From: CAWAND01 sp963797485 | GTDB lineage: Bacteria; Chloroflexota; Anaerolineae; Anaerolineales; E44-bin32 | Assembly: GCA_963797485.1 (NCBI GenBank) | Contig: CAWCPF010000003.1 | Location: 868,001 to 932,000, forward strand | Direction: 5' to 3' | Length of the DNA: 64,000 bases | Shown here: one piece after another, positions 19,806-28,281 of the stretch | Position numbering within the stretch: position 1 is the stretch's first letter | Layout of the letters: every line of letters starts with the position of its first letter | Made by a program: the position numbers and the translations under genes | Notes under the pieces: generated by a model | Databases searched by the model: none | What the model was told of the DNA's origin: nothing | The model's input: the letters and a program-made list of their open reading frames with translations, nothing else

Positions 19806-19835
19806 TTGACGCCGCTCCTCTCCGGTGGGTATAAT
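19806..19835 (+). promoter_or_regulatory. Promoter of tRNA-Met
   Basis: TTGACG (19806-19811), 18-base spacer, TATAAT (19830-19835). It begins immediately after the stop of the DivIC-like gene. Confidence 0.75.
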
Positions 19836-19868
19836 CCAATCTCGTCGGTGAACCAGCCGGCGACGCGC

Positions 19869-19940
19869 TGCGGGGTGGAGCAGTGGCAGCTCGTCAGGCT
19901 CATAACCTGAAGGTCCTGGGTTCGAATCCCAGCCCCGCTA
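19869..19940 (+). tRNA. tRNA-Met (CAT), probably the initiator
   Basis: 72 nt. Acceptor TGCGGGG with CCCCGCT leaves positions 1 and 72 unpaired (T opposite T), the hallmark of initiator tRNA. The anticodon stem TCAGG/CCTGA around CTCATAA has two of the three G-C pairs usual in initiators (29-41 is A-T), which lowers certainty. The T arm is CTGGG-TTCGAAT-CCCAG. The D loop is short. CCA not encoded. This gene is the apparent parent of three relics downstream. Confidence 0.9.
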
Positions 19941-19947
19941 CCTGAGA

Positions 19948-19971
19948 GGGCCTCCAACACGGAGGCCCTTT
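19948..19971 (+). terminator. Terminator of tRNA-Met
   Basis: GGGCCTCC - AACAC - GGAGGCCC followed by TTT: 8-bp perfect stem, classical intrinsic terminator. The relics at 33.8 and 39.1 kb are followed by equivalent hairpins. Confidence 0.85.
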
Positions 19972-19988
19972 GACTTATGACCTGCGCG

Positions 19989-20038
19989 GAGATCCTTCGC
20001 CCCGGCGGGCTCAGGACAGGTCCCAGCCCGGCTACCTT
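19989..20038 (+). repeat. tRNA-Met 3'-end relic (first)
   Basis: TCCCAGCCCGGCTACCT (20021-20037) repeats the last part of the tRNA-Met gene and its flank (19927-19943) with one mismatch. The preceding bases (GATCCTTCGCCCCGGC, then GGGCTCAGGACAGG) resemble a common intergenic repeat of the TCCTGAG type. It may be an attachment-site scar. Confidence 0.5.
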
Positions 20039-20507
20039 AAAGGCCTACATAGATTGTCGGGCTGCCCTTTTTCGGCCAGCCTGACGGTGTTAATTTGGGG
20101 GCCGTCGTCGGCTGCCCCGGCTAGACGGTTGTTCAGGATCGCTTCATGGCCTGGTCCTCGGATGGATTGATCCAAACCCCAAACAGGATCGGGACGATAG
20201 CCAGCGAGTGCCATGGGGTGGGGATCACCGCGGTCGTTGGAACGATCTAGTGCAAGGCCGAACAGAGCACGGTCGCGATGATGAGGCAGGTGGTCGGCAT
20301 GGTTTTCACGAAGGGGTCTCTTTCGGAATGCCCTACGAGCCTACACGATAGCCGACGCGTAACATAAGACCGCCGCCCCTTGACAGTAACATCCAATGCA
20401 GGTCGAAAGCTGACCCGCCGGGCAGCGGGCCAGCGATCCGGCTCAGGCGGACGAGCGGGCCGCTCAGCGCCATTGTCACGCCCTAGCCAGGGCAATACAA
20501 AGCAAAG
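20039..20507. other. Non-coding stretch after tRNA-Met
   Basis: No reading frame with recognisable protein features. GC-rich, with scattered fragments. It separates the tRNA from the decayed MobA/Pgm remnant and is best read as an eroded intergenic or island edge. Confidence 0.5.
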
Positions 20508-20688
20508 TTAGCTACAGCAGTCGGTGCCTAATAAGCAGAATCCGGCCTTTGGCCTCCGGCCGCCAAGTCTGCGTAGATGGACTTTCGCGCGCCGCAAGTC
20601 CTCTCGCGTGTTGATATTGAGAAAGCTAAGACCCTCCGGGTCCAGGCGGGCCACTTGCGACTCTTCCACGATATGCGGCTCAAGGCCT
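20508..20688 (-). pseudogene. Remnant of the C-terminal end of a MobA-like nucleotidyltransferase
   Basis: In the third minus frame the stretch reads LEPHIVEESQVARLDPEG and LSFLNINTREDLRRAKVHLR before a stop at 20508. DPEGLSF-NINT-EDL is the usual end of MobA-type molybdenum cofactor guanylyltransferases. Only about 60 residues remain, with no catalytic N-terminus. It is joined directly to the broken pgm fragment at about 20689. Identification is from motif memory and could be another NTP transferase. Confidence 0.5.
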
Positions 20689-21273
20689 TCTCCCGAGTAA
20701 CTCGCTTCACGCCCTTCAGCCGGCTCTCGAGCGATTTATTCGCCCTGGCTTCGATCCAACGGTGATGACGTCTTCCGCCGGGCCACCGTTCGGCGGGTTG
20801 TACTTGAACCCGCCATCATGGGGTGGATTATGCGAAGGGGTGATGACAATACCATCAGCAAGCCCACTCTTGCGCCGGCGGTTGTGGAGAAGGATGGCGA
20901 AAGAAACGGCAGGGGTCGGCGTATATTCGTCCCCTTCCGCGATCATCACTTCCACATCATTGGCGGCCAGAACTTCCAAGGCGCTGGCCAGCGCCGGGAC
21001 TGAGAGGGCATGCGTATCCATGCCGAGATACAGTGGGCCATCAATTCCCTGCTGTTTTCTGTAGTTGCAAATCGCCTGGCTGATGGCAAGGATGTGCCAT
21101 TCGTTGAAAGATCTCTCGAACGCCGATCCGCGATGCCCGGAGGTCCCAAAGGCAACCCGCTGTGACGGGACCGAGGGGTCAGGGGTGTCCGCGTAATAGG
21201 CTGTGACGAGTTTGGGCACATTGACCAGCGAGGCCGGATCGGCTGGCTTCCCCGCAAGAGGGCTGACATTCAT
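20689..21273 (-). pseudogene. pgm: 5' fragment of alpha-D-glucose phosphate phosphoglucomutase
   Basis: The first 165 or so residues match the start of Pgm: MNVSPLAGKPADPASLVNVP, RVAFGTSGHRGSAFERSFNE, the phosphoserine loop ITPSHNPPHDGGFKYNPP and GGPAED. After a one-base shift near 20760-20770 it continues as WIEARANKSLESRLKGVKR, again Pgm-like, then breaks at about 20689. A full protein would be about 545 residues, so roughly two thirds are missing, including the metal-binding and sugar-binding domains. It cannot be active. The ATG at 21273 is the native start. Confidence 0.88.
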
Positions 21274-21617
21274 TGCTTCATCTGCCGTTATGGACCTTCA
21301 TCTTGCCGCTGTCCGTTTGATAACAGCTCGCTGGAATTCAGAATTGGGGCTTGGATCAGTTACGTTCGATGCATCATCGTAATGATTGGCCAGGAGTTTC
21401 CGCCGGCTTGTAGCCGGGCATCTTCGAGAAGTGTTACGGCCGCATGTCGCGATCAGCTTGCTCAGGGCGCTGCGCCGACTGATCGGAACTCTACATGCTG
21501 GCAAGTCGGCCTGGCAGCCTTCGTGGACAAGCCGGCAACGGCACGACCGGCGCCACCGGAGAAGGCGTGGACCCCTAGGTATCCCGGGTCGCCCCCAGGG
21601 GCCACGCCTTCGAGACG
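21274..21617. other. Non-coding stretch, possible decayed sequence
   Basis: No recognisable gene on either strand. Open frames here show no family features. Base composition is less GC-rich than in the flanking housekeeping region. Confidence 0.4.
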
Positions 21618-21794
21618 CTATAGGTCTCGCAGGAGTGTCGCCAACGCCAACAGAACGAATCCGGCTGCAACAAGCCAAAACGAGTACTGGCTCAACACGG
21701 CGATCGATCCGAAGTGACCGAGGAGCCCAAGCACCCCCAGGATAACCGCGATCCACCACGTAATGACTTTCGGAGCAGAGAGTTTCATATTCAT
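21618..21794 (-). CDS. Small two-helix membrane protein
   Basis: 58 residues starting MNMKLSAPKVITWWIAVI, with a ribosome-binding site AAAGGAG nine bases before the ATG. Two hydrophobic segments (about 8-27 and 34-53) are joined by a short loop; the end is RDL. It resembles short membrane proteins I recall from Chloroflexota and other environmental genomes, without known function. It heads a run of short stress-type genes on the minus strand. Confidence 0.75.
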   Translation of the reverse strand: MNMKLSAPKVITWWIAVILGVLGLLGHFGSIAVLSQYSFWLVAAGFVLLALATLLRDL

Positions 21795-21940
21795 CGTCGT
21801 ATCTCCTTTTCTGTGGGTAACTCTTCAATCGGGATCCGACACTCGATCCGGGTGTGACAAGGTCGGACGGCCTGCCGGGAGCCTCCTTTGGCCGGGCTTC
21901 GTGCCCATTTCGGCCGAGGTGGCGTGATGGGTTCCGTCGT

Positions 21941-22204
21941 TTAGGACTGGGACAGGGCCTCGGCTTCAAGCTGATCCAAACGGGTGTAATAGTCGCCTAT
22001 CTCCTTCAAGTGAGCCCAGGCGATTTTGCCGGTCAACAGCATGTCGTCATGGGTTACGTCGGTCTCCGGATCGTGGGCGCCGTGTTCAAGTTCCACCTCA
22101 AGACCCCGTCGGAACTGCTCCAGATCGATCTTCGCCCAATCCAGTCCCAATTGGGTACCGGTTGTCCGCGCCTCCTCAGTTGTGATCTTTCGTTTTTCGC
22201 TCAT
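21941..22204 (-). CDS. DUF5661 family protein
   Basis: 87 residues from the ATG at 22204, which follows GAGGAGGTC. The family hallmarks are EEARTTGTQLGLDWAKIDLE, FRRGLEVELEHGAHDPETDV and LTGKIAWAHLKEIGDYYTRL. The fold is predicted all-helical and soluble. Function is unknown; homologues often occur beside other small stress proteins, as here. An upstream ATG at 22228 is in frame but lacks a good ribosome-binding site. Confidence 0.8.
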   Translation of the reverse strand: MSEKRKITTEEARTTGTQLGLDWAKIDLEQFRRGLEVELEHGAHDPETDVTHDDMLLTGKIAWAHLKEIGDYYTRLDQLEAEALSQS

Positions 22205-22270
22205 CTTGACCTCCTCGTCCTGTACCACTGTGCCTCGGCCGGGTGGTCTTGAACCGGCTCCCTGGCCGGC

Positions 22271-22659
22271 TCTAGGACCGAAATTGCTCTCGAACTTTGG
22301 CTGCGATCTGTCGATCGGTCATCTTGTCTTCGGTTTCCGTCTCAAGCACATGACCCTTGATTTCCTGCATGCTCAAGGCGCTTCCTTAGTTCTCCTTTGG
22401 CTTCGCCGGGTCCGAAGATCAGGAGGGTGTCTGCGTTGCGAACCACGGCCACGACTTCTTCGTAGTAGCGGTCGAGTTGGTTTGTGTGTTGCCGATCCCT
22501 GATATCCTCCGACGAGCTCTCTTCGGACCTCGACCGGCCTGGAGCGTGGACGTTTGCCTCCATGTTTGAGTCTATTTCTACGGTCTCCTCGCCCTCATCA
22601 GAAACCATCACGATGACGGCCTTGCGATGGTCGATCCACAGGCCCGCCTGTCTTTTCAA
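22271..22659 (-). CDS. eRF1-like / host-attachment-type small protein, one frameshift
   Basis: The first frame reads MKRQAGLWIDHRKAVIVMVS, then RDRQHTNQLDRYYEEVVAVV and the motif LLIFGPGEAKGELRKRLE. The C-terminal end EDKMTDRQIAAKVREQF is in the next frame, so one base is gained or two lost near 22368-22376. The WIDH start and FGPGEAKGEL motif are those of short bacterial proteins with an eRF1/Pelota-like or host-attachment-type fold. Exact role unknown. This shift is not in an obvious homopolymer. Confidence 0.7.
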
Positions 22660-22707
22660 CGGAGCTCTCCTTTGCTCAATTCGCCAACCGCTGCACGAGT
22701 TTAGGTC

Positions 22708-24210
22708 CTAATGCTTTGATGAACTGACCCTCTTGAAATCAATGAAGCCTCTCTGAACATCAATGGATGTCAATTGCACGCGGACTTGGGCGCCCACATC
22801 CAGGCCCTCAAACCCGTGAACCAGTTTTCCCTCGGCCGGCGTGTTGATAAGCCGAACCCAGGTCCCTTTCTCGGAAGCTCCCGTGACGATCGAATCAAAT
22901 TGCTCCCCAATTCTCGATTGCAGCAGAAGGGCAGCTGCGGATTTACCAACCTGACGTTCGACCTTGTTGGCGGAATCTTCCGCTTGGGTGCAGTGAGCCG
23001 CCAGAACATCGAGCTCGCCCTTGCTATAGGGGGCAGGCTTGCTTTCCAGGGCGGCTCTCAACAACCGTTGGGTAAGCAGGTCGGGATAGCGGCGATTGGG
23101 AGCCGTCGAGTGAGCATAGTCCTTGACGGCCAGAGCAAAGTGACCAGGCGCATTCGCGTCAGGAAGTTCGGCAACGTATTCGCCAGCCCCCAAAAGCTTG
23201 ATCACGGCCAAGGACAGATCGGGAAAGCGCAGCGGATCCGCCGTCTTCTGGCTGATCAGAAACCCCTCCAACGCCTTTGAATCCGGGAGCTCTGGAAGGA
23301 TGGACCCCCGATCTTTGGCAATTTCGACGATCCGGTCCCAGCGCTTTGGCGTGCGAACCACGCGGCGGACTGAGGGATAGTTCCTGGCGGAGAGAAAACG
23401 GGCGGTCACACCATTGGCTGCGACCATGAAGTCCTCAATGATTTCTTTTGCTGCGTTCTTTTCTTCCAATTCCAGGGTTCGGATTTGGTCACCGTCGAAC
23501 ACGGCCTTGGCTTCAATGGTCTCCAGGCTCAGCGCCCCATGATCATGCCGGAGGGTCTTCATCCGTTGAGCTGTCCGATTCTGCAGGCGAATATTCTCGG
23601 CCAACTCCTTCACGGCAGTGATGGCTTCAGGAACATTGCCGCTCCCATCCAACCAGGCGGCCACGCTGTTGTAGGCGAGCTTGGCGTGGTTTGTCACTCG
23701 CGCCTGGTAGATTTCGGAATCGCTTATCTGTCCATCCTTTTCTATTACCATGTCAACCACGATCGATGGGCGCTCCTCTCCAGAATTCAATGAGGTGAGA
23801 TCCGTCGAGAGCTCATTGGGAAGCATGGGAAAGACCCTGGCAGCCGTATATACGGAGGTTGTGTTGTGCTTGGCATGCTCGTCGATAGCCGAGCCATTTT
23901 CCACCAGCGAGGCCACGTCAGCTACGGCGACTAGGACTCTGACCTTGCTGCCTGGCAGCTCTTCGGCAACCGTGAGTTGATCGAGGTCGCGCGAGTCGTC
24001 GTTGTCAATCGATGCCCACACAAGGTTTCGCAGGTCATGCGTTTCCGGTGGGCGCTTGAAGCCAGTCTCTCTTGCGGACGCAGGCTGCCGCAGCCGCCCC
24101 AGCTCGGCCATGACCGCCGCCGAAAAATCAGGCAGCAGCCCATGCTCAAGCATGGCTCGGCGAGCAATGCCCTCAAGAATGACACGCTGGTTCTCTTGAC
24201 TTGATTTCAT
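22708..24210 (-). CDS. RNase II/RNB-domain exoribonuclease, short form
   Basis: 500 residues from the ATG at 24210 (an in-frame ATG at 24264 is less likely). A short N-terminal region is followed by the RNB domain: WASIDNDDSRDLDQLTVAEE, then ARVFPMLPNELS and DLTSLNSGEERPSIVVD, then YAHSTAPNRRYPDLLTQRLL. An S1-like C-terminal part (GTWVRLINTPAEGKLVHGFE) ends the protein. RNB enzymes degrade RNA from the 3' end. Of the four metal-site aspartates in the consensus, three are present (Asp69, Asp75, Asp77) and the fourth is Gln78. It lacks the cold-shock domains of RNase R, so it is a compact family member. Confidence 0.85.
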   Translation of the reverse strand: MKSSQENQRVILEGIARRAMLEHGLLPDFSAAVMAELGRLRQPASARETGFKRPPETHDLRNLVWASIDNDDSRDLDQLTVAEELPGSKVRVLVAVADVASLVENGSAIDEHAKHNTTSVYTAARVFPMLPNELSTDLTSLNSGEERPSIVVDMVIEKDGQISDSEIYQARVTNHAKLAYNSVAAWLDGSGNVPEAITAVKELAENIRLQNRTAQRMKTLRHDHGALSLETIEAKAVFDGDQIRTLELEEKNAAKEIIEDFMVAANGVTARFLSARNYPSVRRVVRTPKRWDRIVEIAKDRGSILPELPDSKALEGFLISQKTADPLRFPDLSLAVIKLLGAGEYVAELPDANAPGHFALAVKDYAHSTAPNRRYPDLLTQRLLRAALESKPAPYSKGELDVLAAHCTQAEDSANKVERQVGKSAAALLLQSRIGEQFDSIVTGASEKGTWVRLINTPAEGKLVHGFEGLDVGAQVRVQLTSIDVQRGFIDFKRVSSSKH

Positions 24211-24561
24211 GGCAGTTTCGGCAGGAAAAGCCACCCGATCGGATGGGTGGAAGGTTCCGCACACCTCCGCCTTGCTATGGCTGCCTGCGATGACAACGGC
24301 GCGCGCCCCCGTCTGCGGAGCAACGCGGAATGCCTAACCCTTGAGCGCAGTGTGGGCATCTGGACGAACCAAGCGCCACCTCGAGCTCTGGGAGGACAAC
24401 TCCAACCTCGTCAACTTGCGTCCGAAGTTGGGCGCGTGCCGTTGTCAGGCCGCCTTGACGCCAAAGGCTCTGGGGTGTTCTCCAGACGGGCGACCTGGAC
24501 CGGCCTTGTTTGGGCTGGGCCGCACGCGCGAGCCGTGGGGCGCGGCGCGCGGTTGTTGTTC
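24211..24561. other. Intergenic region upstream of the RNB gene
   Basis: No gene recognised. An inverted repeat CCACCC / GGGTGG (24231-24250) lies just before the RNB start. Long open frames here appear to be shadows caused by high GC. Confidence 0.45.
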
Positions 24562-24720
24562 CTAGATAACGCCCAGCAGCTTCAAGACCACCAGGATGAT
24601 AGCGATCACGATCAGGACATGTATCACGTTTCCGGTGCGTGGAATGCTGGGGATGAAGCTCGGGCCAAAGGCGCCCAGCAGCCAGAGGACGATCAAAATG
24701 ACGATGATCCAGGTCAACAT
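24562..24720 (-). CDS. Small hydrophobic protein, DUF5670/lmo0937-like
   Basis: 52 residues: helix 1 MLTWIIVILIVLWLLGAF, a loop GPSFIPSIPRTGN, helix 2 VIHVLIVIAIILVVLKLLG. AAAGGAGCAA precedes the ATG. This two-helix hairpin layout is typical of a very common family of tiny membrane proteins of unknown function. Confidence 0.8.
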   Translation of the reverse strand: MLTWIIVILIVLWLLGAFGPSFIPSIPRTGNVIHVLIVIAIILVVLKLLGVI

Positions 24721-24785
24721 GCGATTGCTCCTTTTGAGATTTCAAGATCCGGTTTGAGAGGTCGATAGGATGAAGGGCAATCTCC

Positions 24786-24935
24786 CTATCGCCCCAAGAG
24801 GATGAAGATGCCGGCGACGATGGCGATGATCGCCAGGATCAAACCCAGGCCGCCAATTCCGAGAAGCTGTACCAGACCCCAGGCAATCAGGAAGATGGCC
24901 AGCAAGAGCATACCAATGTTGCGGGTGAACCTCAT
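24786..24935 (-). CDS. Small membrane protein of unknown function
   Basis: 49 residues beginning MRFTRNIGMLLLAIFLIAWG and ending GIFILLGR, almost entirely hydrophobic with a glycine-rich turn at GIGGLG. GAAGGG precedes the ATG at 24935. It sits in a same-strand run with the preceding and following small proteins. Confidence 0.7.
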   Translation of the reverse strand: MRFTRNIGMLLLAIFLIAWGLVQLLGIGGLGLILAIIAIVAGIFILLGR

Positions 24936-25025
24936 GATGGTAAATCCCTTCTCAATGTGACGGTGAGTCGGCGAGCACCGCTTGTCTCGGCGCCCGCCGC
25001 CCACGGTGATCAAGGGTCTTGTCTT

Positions 25026-25346
25026 TCAGGCGTCCCTGACGGCCACTTTTCCAGCCTCAAGAACCGAAGACGCACGATCCATCCCCGCCACGAGTTTGTC
25101 CTGCCCCTGCTGCTTCAGCCGTCCGGCCGTCTTGCGAACCTCACTAGCGATCTCTTGCGATTCGGAGCGGGCTTGGGCCAGGGCATGGTCAACCATCTCG
25201 GTTGTCCGATCCCGCAATTCGACGCCCTTGAGCTGGATCAGAGCCCGGGTCTTCTCCCCCGATCGGGGTGCAAACAATAGCATCACCCCTGCGCCGGCCA
25301 GGCCACCAATCAGCATGCCGACTAAGACGTTCATTGCCTTATTCAT
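25026..25346 (-). CDS. YtxH-domain protein
   Basis: 106 residues. The N-terminal membrane helix MNVLVGMLIGGLAGAGVML is followed by the signature LLFAPRSGEKTR, then a long charged amphipathic helix (AQARSESQEIASEVRKTAGR). YtxH proteins are stress-linked membrane-anchored helices. The ATG at 25346 is preferred because TGGAGGACAT is upstream of it. Same-strand group of small stress proteins. Confidence 0.85.
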   Translation of the reverse strand: MNKAMNVLVGMLIGGLAGAGVMLLFAPRSGEKTRALIQLKGVELRDRTTEMVDHALAQARSESQEIASEVRKTAGRLKQQGQDKLVAGMDRASSVLEAGKVAVRDA

Positions 25347-25483
25347 GTAGGCTATGTCCTCCATCTAGGTTTTGTTATCGGTGATGCCCGTACCCGAGAC
25401 TGTTCACTTGGCCGGAGATCAGATGGCGGGCCGCGAGGGGCGGAAGCTCCCACATGGATGCACGCACGTCGGCTGACCCGACC

Positions 25484-25669
25484 TTATCGGTCTCGTGCCT
25501 CGCCGCCCAGGAAGATGCCAGCTTCGCCTTTGGCCGTTTCAGAAAGTGTGAAGAGCTCGATCAGCCGTCTGATGGCTCCCATCACATCGTTTTGGATCAA
25601 AGCCGAAAAGGGCAGTCCCGGGTGAGTTGCATCCGCATCCAATTCGTGTTGTGCAACCGTAAGACTCAT
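25484..25669 (-). CDS. Hypothetical small protein
   Basis: 61 residues from the ATG at 25669, which follows AGGAGAGG. Sequence begins MSLTVAQHELDADATHPGLP and ends IFLGGEARDR. No family recognised and no membrane segment. It is supported mainly by a good ribosome-binding site and the same-strand context. Confidence 0.35.
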   Translation of the reverse strand: MSLTVAQHELDADATHPGLPFSALIQNDVMGAIRRLIELFTLSETAKGEAGIFLGGEARDR

Positions 25670-25688
25670 CCCGATGCCTCTCCTGCTA

Positions 25689-26100
25689 TCACATCTGAGA
25701 GTGATGATCGGTGGTCGTCGTTCGGGTGACGCCTTCCACGGGTGCACTTGGGCGATAGAAGATCACCCAGATGATCCGTTCAAGCCCCCAGGCGATCAAG
25801 GCATACACCACCATCGCAATCACGGTTGAGACTTCCAGCACCATGCCGCCCGCCGACGGCGTTCCCGTCAACCCCGCAAAGGGGAGCAGGAAAAGGCTGG
25901 TAAATCCGTAGACGAAAGCAGCAATCGGGCTATCCGGGTTGGCGGCGATCAGCTTCAGCCCAACACGCAGCGCCAGCAATGCTTCCAGGAGCTCCGAACA
26001 GCAGCCAGACCAGCTGGGTCGCCTTGAAGGTGAAGATACGTCGTTCTCGTTCCGGTTGTCTTTGTGTCATCCGAACTTCTGAAACGCTGTTGTCTGTCAT
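25689..26100 (-). CDS. YggT-like membrane protein, one frameshift
   Basis: The N-terminus (MTDNSVSEVRMTQRQPERER, through FKATQLVWLLF) and the rest (ELLEALLALRVGLKLIAANP, then YGFTSLFLLPFAGLTG) join if one base is removed from the CC at 25994-25995. The joined protein has about 135 residues. LRVGLKLIAANPDSP-FVYGFT is the YggT/YGGT-type motif repeated in many bacterial membrane proteins, and a second helix pair follows (TVIAMVVYALIAWGLERII). Function unknown, linked in some bacteria to ion or osmotic stress. The start follows GTGAGGTCGAA. Confidence 0.75.
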
Positions 26101-26233
26101 TTCGACCTCACGAAACCACATGTGATATGTTTCACAAAGTCAATGGGGTTCATCCCCATACTCATCAGCAGGGGTGCTGCGACGCACCCCTGCCTTGAAC
26201 GTTCATCCACGACAGGCGGGGTGTTGGCTGTGG

Positions 26234-26488
26234 TTACACCCTGCGGCGGAGCAGATGGACAATCGCGATCACGATGACGGCGCCCAGGAGCGTCACCAGC
26301 ATAGTGGGAAGGTTGATCGCATCGTTGATCGTTCCGACATGGAAAATCGGGCTGAGGAAGTAGCCGGCCAAAAACGCACCCACGACGGCCACCACGATGT
26401 TCATCAACAGGCTTGCCCGGTCGCGCATGATCTCGCTTGCCACCCATCCGATGATCGCCGCAACGACAAGGTAAATGAGGATATTCAT
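26234..26488 (-). CDS. GlsB/YeaQ/YmgE family stress-response membrane protein
   Basis: 84 residues with three membrane helices: MNILIYLVVAAIIGWVASEI, then LLMNIVVAVVGAFLAGYFL and TMLVTLLGAVIVIAIVHLL, ending in the basic tail RRRV. The glycine pattern GWVAS...VVGAFLAGY is that of the transglycosylase-associated protein family. TAGGAGATAA precedes the ATG. It belongs to the small stress-protein run. Confidence 0.92.
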   Translation of the reverse strand: MNILIYLVVAAIIGWVASEIMRDRASLLMNIVVAVVGAFLAGYFLSPIFHVGTINDAINLPTMLVTLLGAVIVIAIVHLLRRRV

Positions 26489-26670
26489 GGTTTATCTCCT
26501 AAGACTTATGATTGAGTTGCGCGGCTTAGCACTTGTTCTCTTGCCGATCCTTACACGTCTTTGTCCATCGTTGCCCCCCGGATCGTCCTTGCAGCTGTCC
26601 CAATTTGCGCCGGCGCTCGGGGCAGCGGAGTGCGCCGGTATTTCGAACTCTTGCAAACAGCCATGTTTCA

Positions 26671-27060
26671 TCAAATTATGGCGGGATTGGTGGCGAAGGT
26701 CCGCAAGTATTGGGCCACACGCTCAGGCGTCTCACCTTTGCTGATAAACGCATCCGCACCGGCTGATAGGGCGGCTTGCTGACGGGCGTCCATTTGACTG
26801 ATGAGTACGATGACCAGCGCCGCCGGGCAAGCCTTGCGGAGCTCGGCCAGCGCGGCGTTGGGCGAGGTGGGAAGCAAATCCCAATCCACCAACAGCATGT
26901 CCGTCTGACTGACGGGTGCCTGTGCCAAAGCGGTTGGCCAGTCGGCTGCTTCGCCAGCCAACTCCAACTTCAGATCCTGGAGCAAGAGGCGCAAGGCGGA
27001 GCGCTCATCGGGTTTGGCATCGGCCAAGTAGACGCGGGTCACAGTGCTAGCGTACTGCAT
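26671..27060 (-). CDS. Stand-alone response regulator receiver domain
   Basis: About 129 residues, a receiver domain only. After the start comes TRVYLADAKPDERSALRLLL, a phospho-accepting Asp in MLLVDWDLLP, and the conserved Lys in AGADAFISKGE. It has no output domain, so it should relay a signal to another protein; the neighbouring cyclic-di-GMP enzymes are candidates. The start is uncertain: ATG at 27060 or GTG at 27042. An upstream frame through the 48-base repeated element is unlikely to be coding because the element also occurs before another gene. Confidence 0.75.
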   Translation of the reverse strand: MQYASTVTRVYLADAKPDERSALRLLLQDLKLELAGEAADWPTALAQAPVSQTDMLLVDWDLLPTSPNAALAELRKACPAALVIVLISQMDARQQAALSAGADAFISKGETPERVAQYLRTFATNPAII

Positions 27061-27070
27061 GGCGCCCCTG

Positions 27071-27118
27071 GGCACATCCATCGACGGGGGAGCATTTGCC
27101 TCCACCGCTTGGGGGAGG
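27071..27118 (-). repeat. 48-base intergenic element, copy 1
   Basis: 40 of 48 bases match 31000-31047. Both copies lie upstream of a minus-strand signalling gene. Each holds two CTCCCC motifs about 26 bases apart with a GAGGCAAA core. Possibly a shared activator site. Confidence 0.6.
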
Positions 27119-27177
27119 CGTCAGGCTTGATGTCGAAATGACAAGTGGCCAGATACCGGGGGAGCCTGAGGCGTGTC

Positions 27178-28140
27178 TTAGTCTCGGGAATTCTGACTTG
27201 CGACTATCACCCGTCCACGTCCCTCACGTTTCGCTCGATAGAGGGCCCTGTCGGCGGCTTTCAAGAGGGCCTCACTGTGTGACCCGTCTTCCGGGAAGGC
27301 CGCCACGCCGATGGAGAGTGTGACAGGATCCAGGACGCGCCCTTCGAACGGGATGTGGAACCTGCCTGCCCGGCGACCGAGCAGTTCCGCTCGTTGGCGG
27401 ACGACCTCACGCGTAGCATCGGGCATGACGACCGTGAACTCATCGCCGCCATATCGACAGGGAATGTCCTCCCCGCGGACATTGGCACGCAGAAGACTTC
27501 CCAGTTCACGCAAGATCGTATCGCCAGCCGCGTGCCCGCTGACGTCGTTGAACTGTTTGAAGTGGTCCACATCCAGCAGAAGAATGCCAACCGGGGTGGC
27601 CTTGCGTGCGGCTCGAAGCAGCTCACGATCGAGCGTTTCCTCCAAATAGCGCCGATTGAACAGCCCCGTCAAGTGGTCCCGCACGGACTGCTCGCGCAGC
27701 TGGGCCTCGCTCTCGATCAAGCAGTCCTGGGCCCGTTTGCGCTCAGTGATGTCTCGGATATTGCATTGAATCACACGCTCGCTGCCCGCTGTGTACACAT
27801 TGCTGACAAATTCCACTTGCATCAGCCGCCCGTCCTTTGCCCTCAGCGGCAAATCCTCATAGCGGATGTATTCATGCTTCTGCAAGGCCTGGAAAGCTTG
27901 CTTGCTGGCTTTGACATCTTTGAACGCGCCCACTTCCCAGAGCTTCTTTCGGATAAATTCCCGGCGCGAGTAGCCCAGCATATTGATCAGGAAAGGATTG
28001 ACATCCGTGATTGCCCCCGACTTGGCGTCCAGGATCAAGATCCCATCCTGAGCGGCTTCAAAAAGCCGGCGATAGCGGATCTCCAACTCTATGGGTGACA
28101 ATCTTTCACTTGCCTGGCTGCTTTTCTGAAGCTTGGTCAT
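27178..28140 (-). CDS. PAS-GGDEF diguanylate cyclase
   Basis: 320 residues. The PAS domain (about 20-135: RYRRLFEAAQDGILILD, NPFLINMLGYSR, VIQCNIRDITERK) is followed by GGDEF (about 155-315). The active-site loop is RYGGDEFTVV, preceded at the right distance by RGED, a product-inhibition I-site of RxxD type. The enzyme should make cyclic-di-GMP from two GTP. Its PAS domain is very like the first PAS of the next gene upstream on the strand, so one is a duplicate of the other. GAGG precedes the ATG. Confidence 0.93.
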   Translation of the reverse strand: MTKLQKSSQASERLSPIELEIRYRRLFEAAQDGILILDAKSGAITDVNPFLINMLGYSRREFIRKKLWEVGAFKDVKASKQAFQALQKHEYIRYEDLPLRAKDGRLMQVEFVSNVYTAGSERVIQCNIRDITERKRAQDCLIESEAQLREQSVRDHLTGLFNRRYLEETLDRELLRAARKATPVGILLLDVDHFKQFNDVSGHAAGDTILRELGSLLRANVRGEDIPCRYGGDEFTVVMPDATREVVRQRAELLGRRAGRFHIPFEGRVLDPVTLSIGVAAFPEDGSHSEALLKAADRALYRAKREGRGRVIVASQNSRD

Positions 28141-28281
28141 GATCCTCGGCGCCTATCCAAGTCCGTTGATGAGGGCCTGGAATAACCGGACCTGCTGCCC
28201 TGCACCGTAACTAAGATGAGCCTCGGCCGTAAGTGTCGACCGGGAAGCGATGGCATCCGCCATGTGGGAGATACTCCTTCA

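Noticed and set aside
24275..24745. 156-codon minus-strand open frame
   Set aside because: It overlaps the well-supported 52-residue membrane protein in another frame and has no features of its own.
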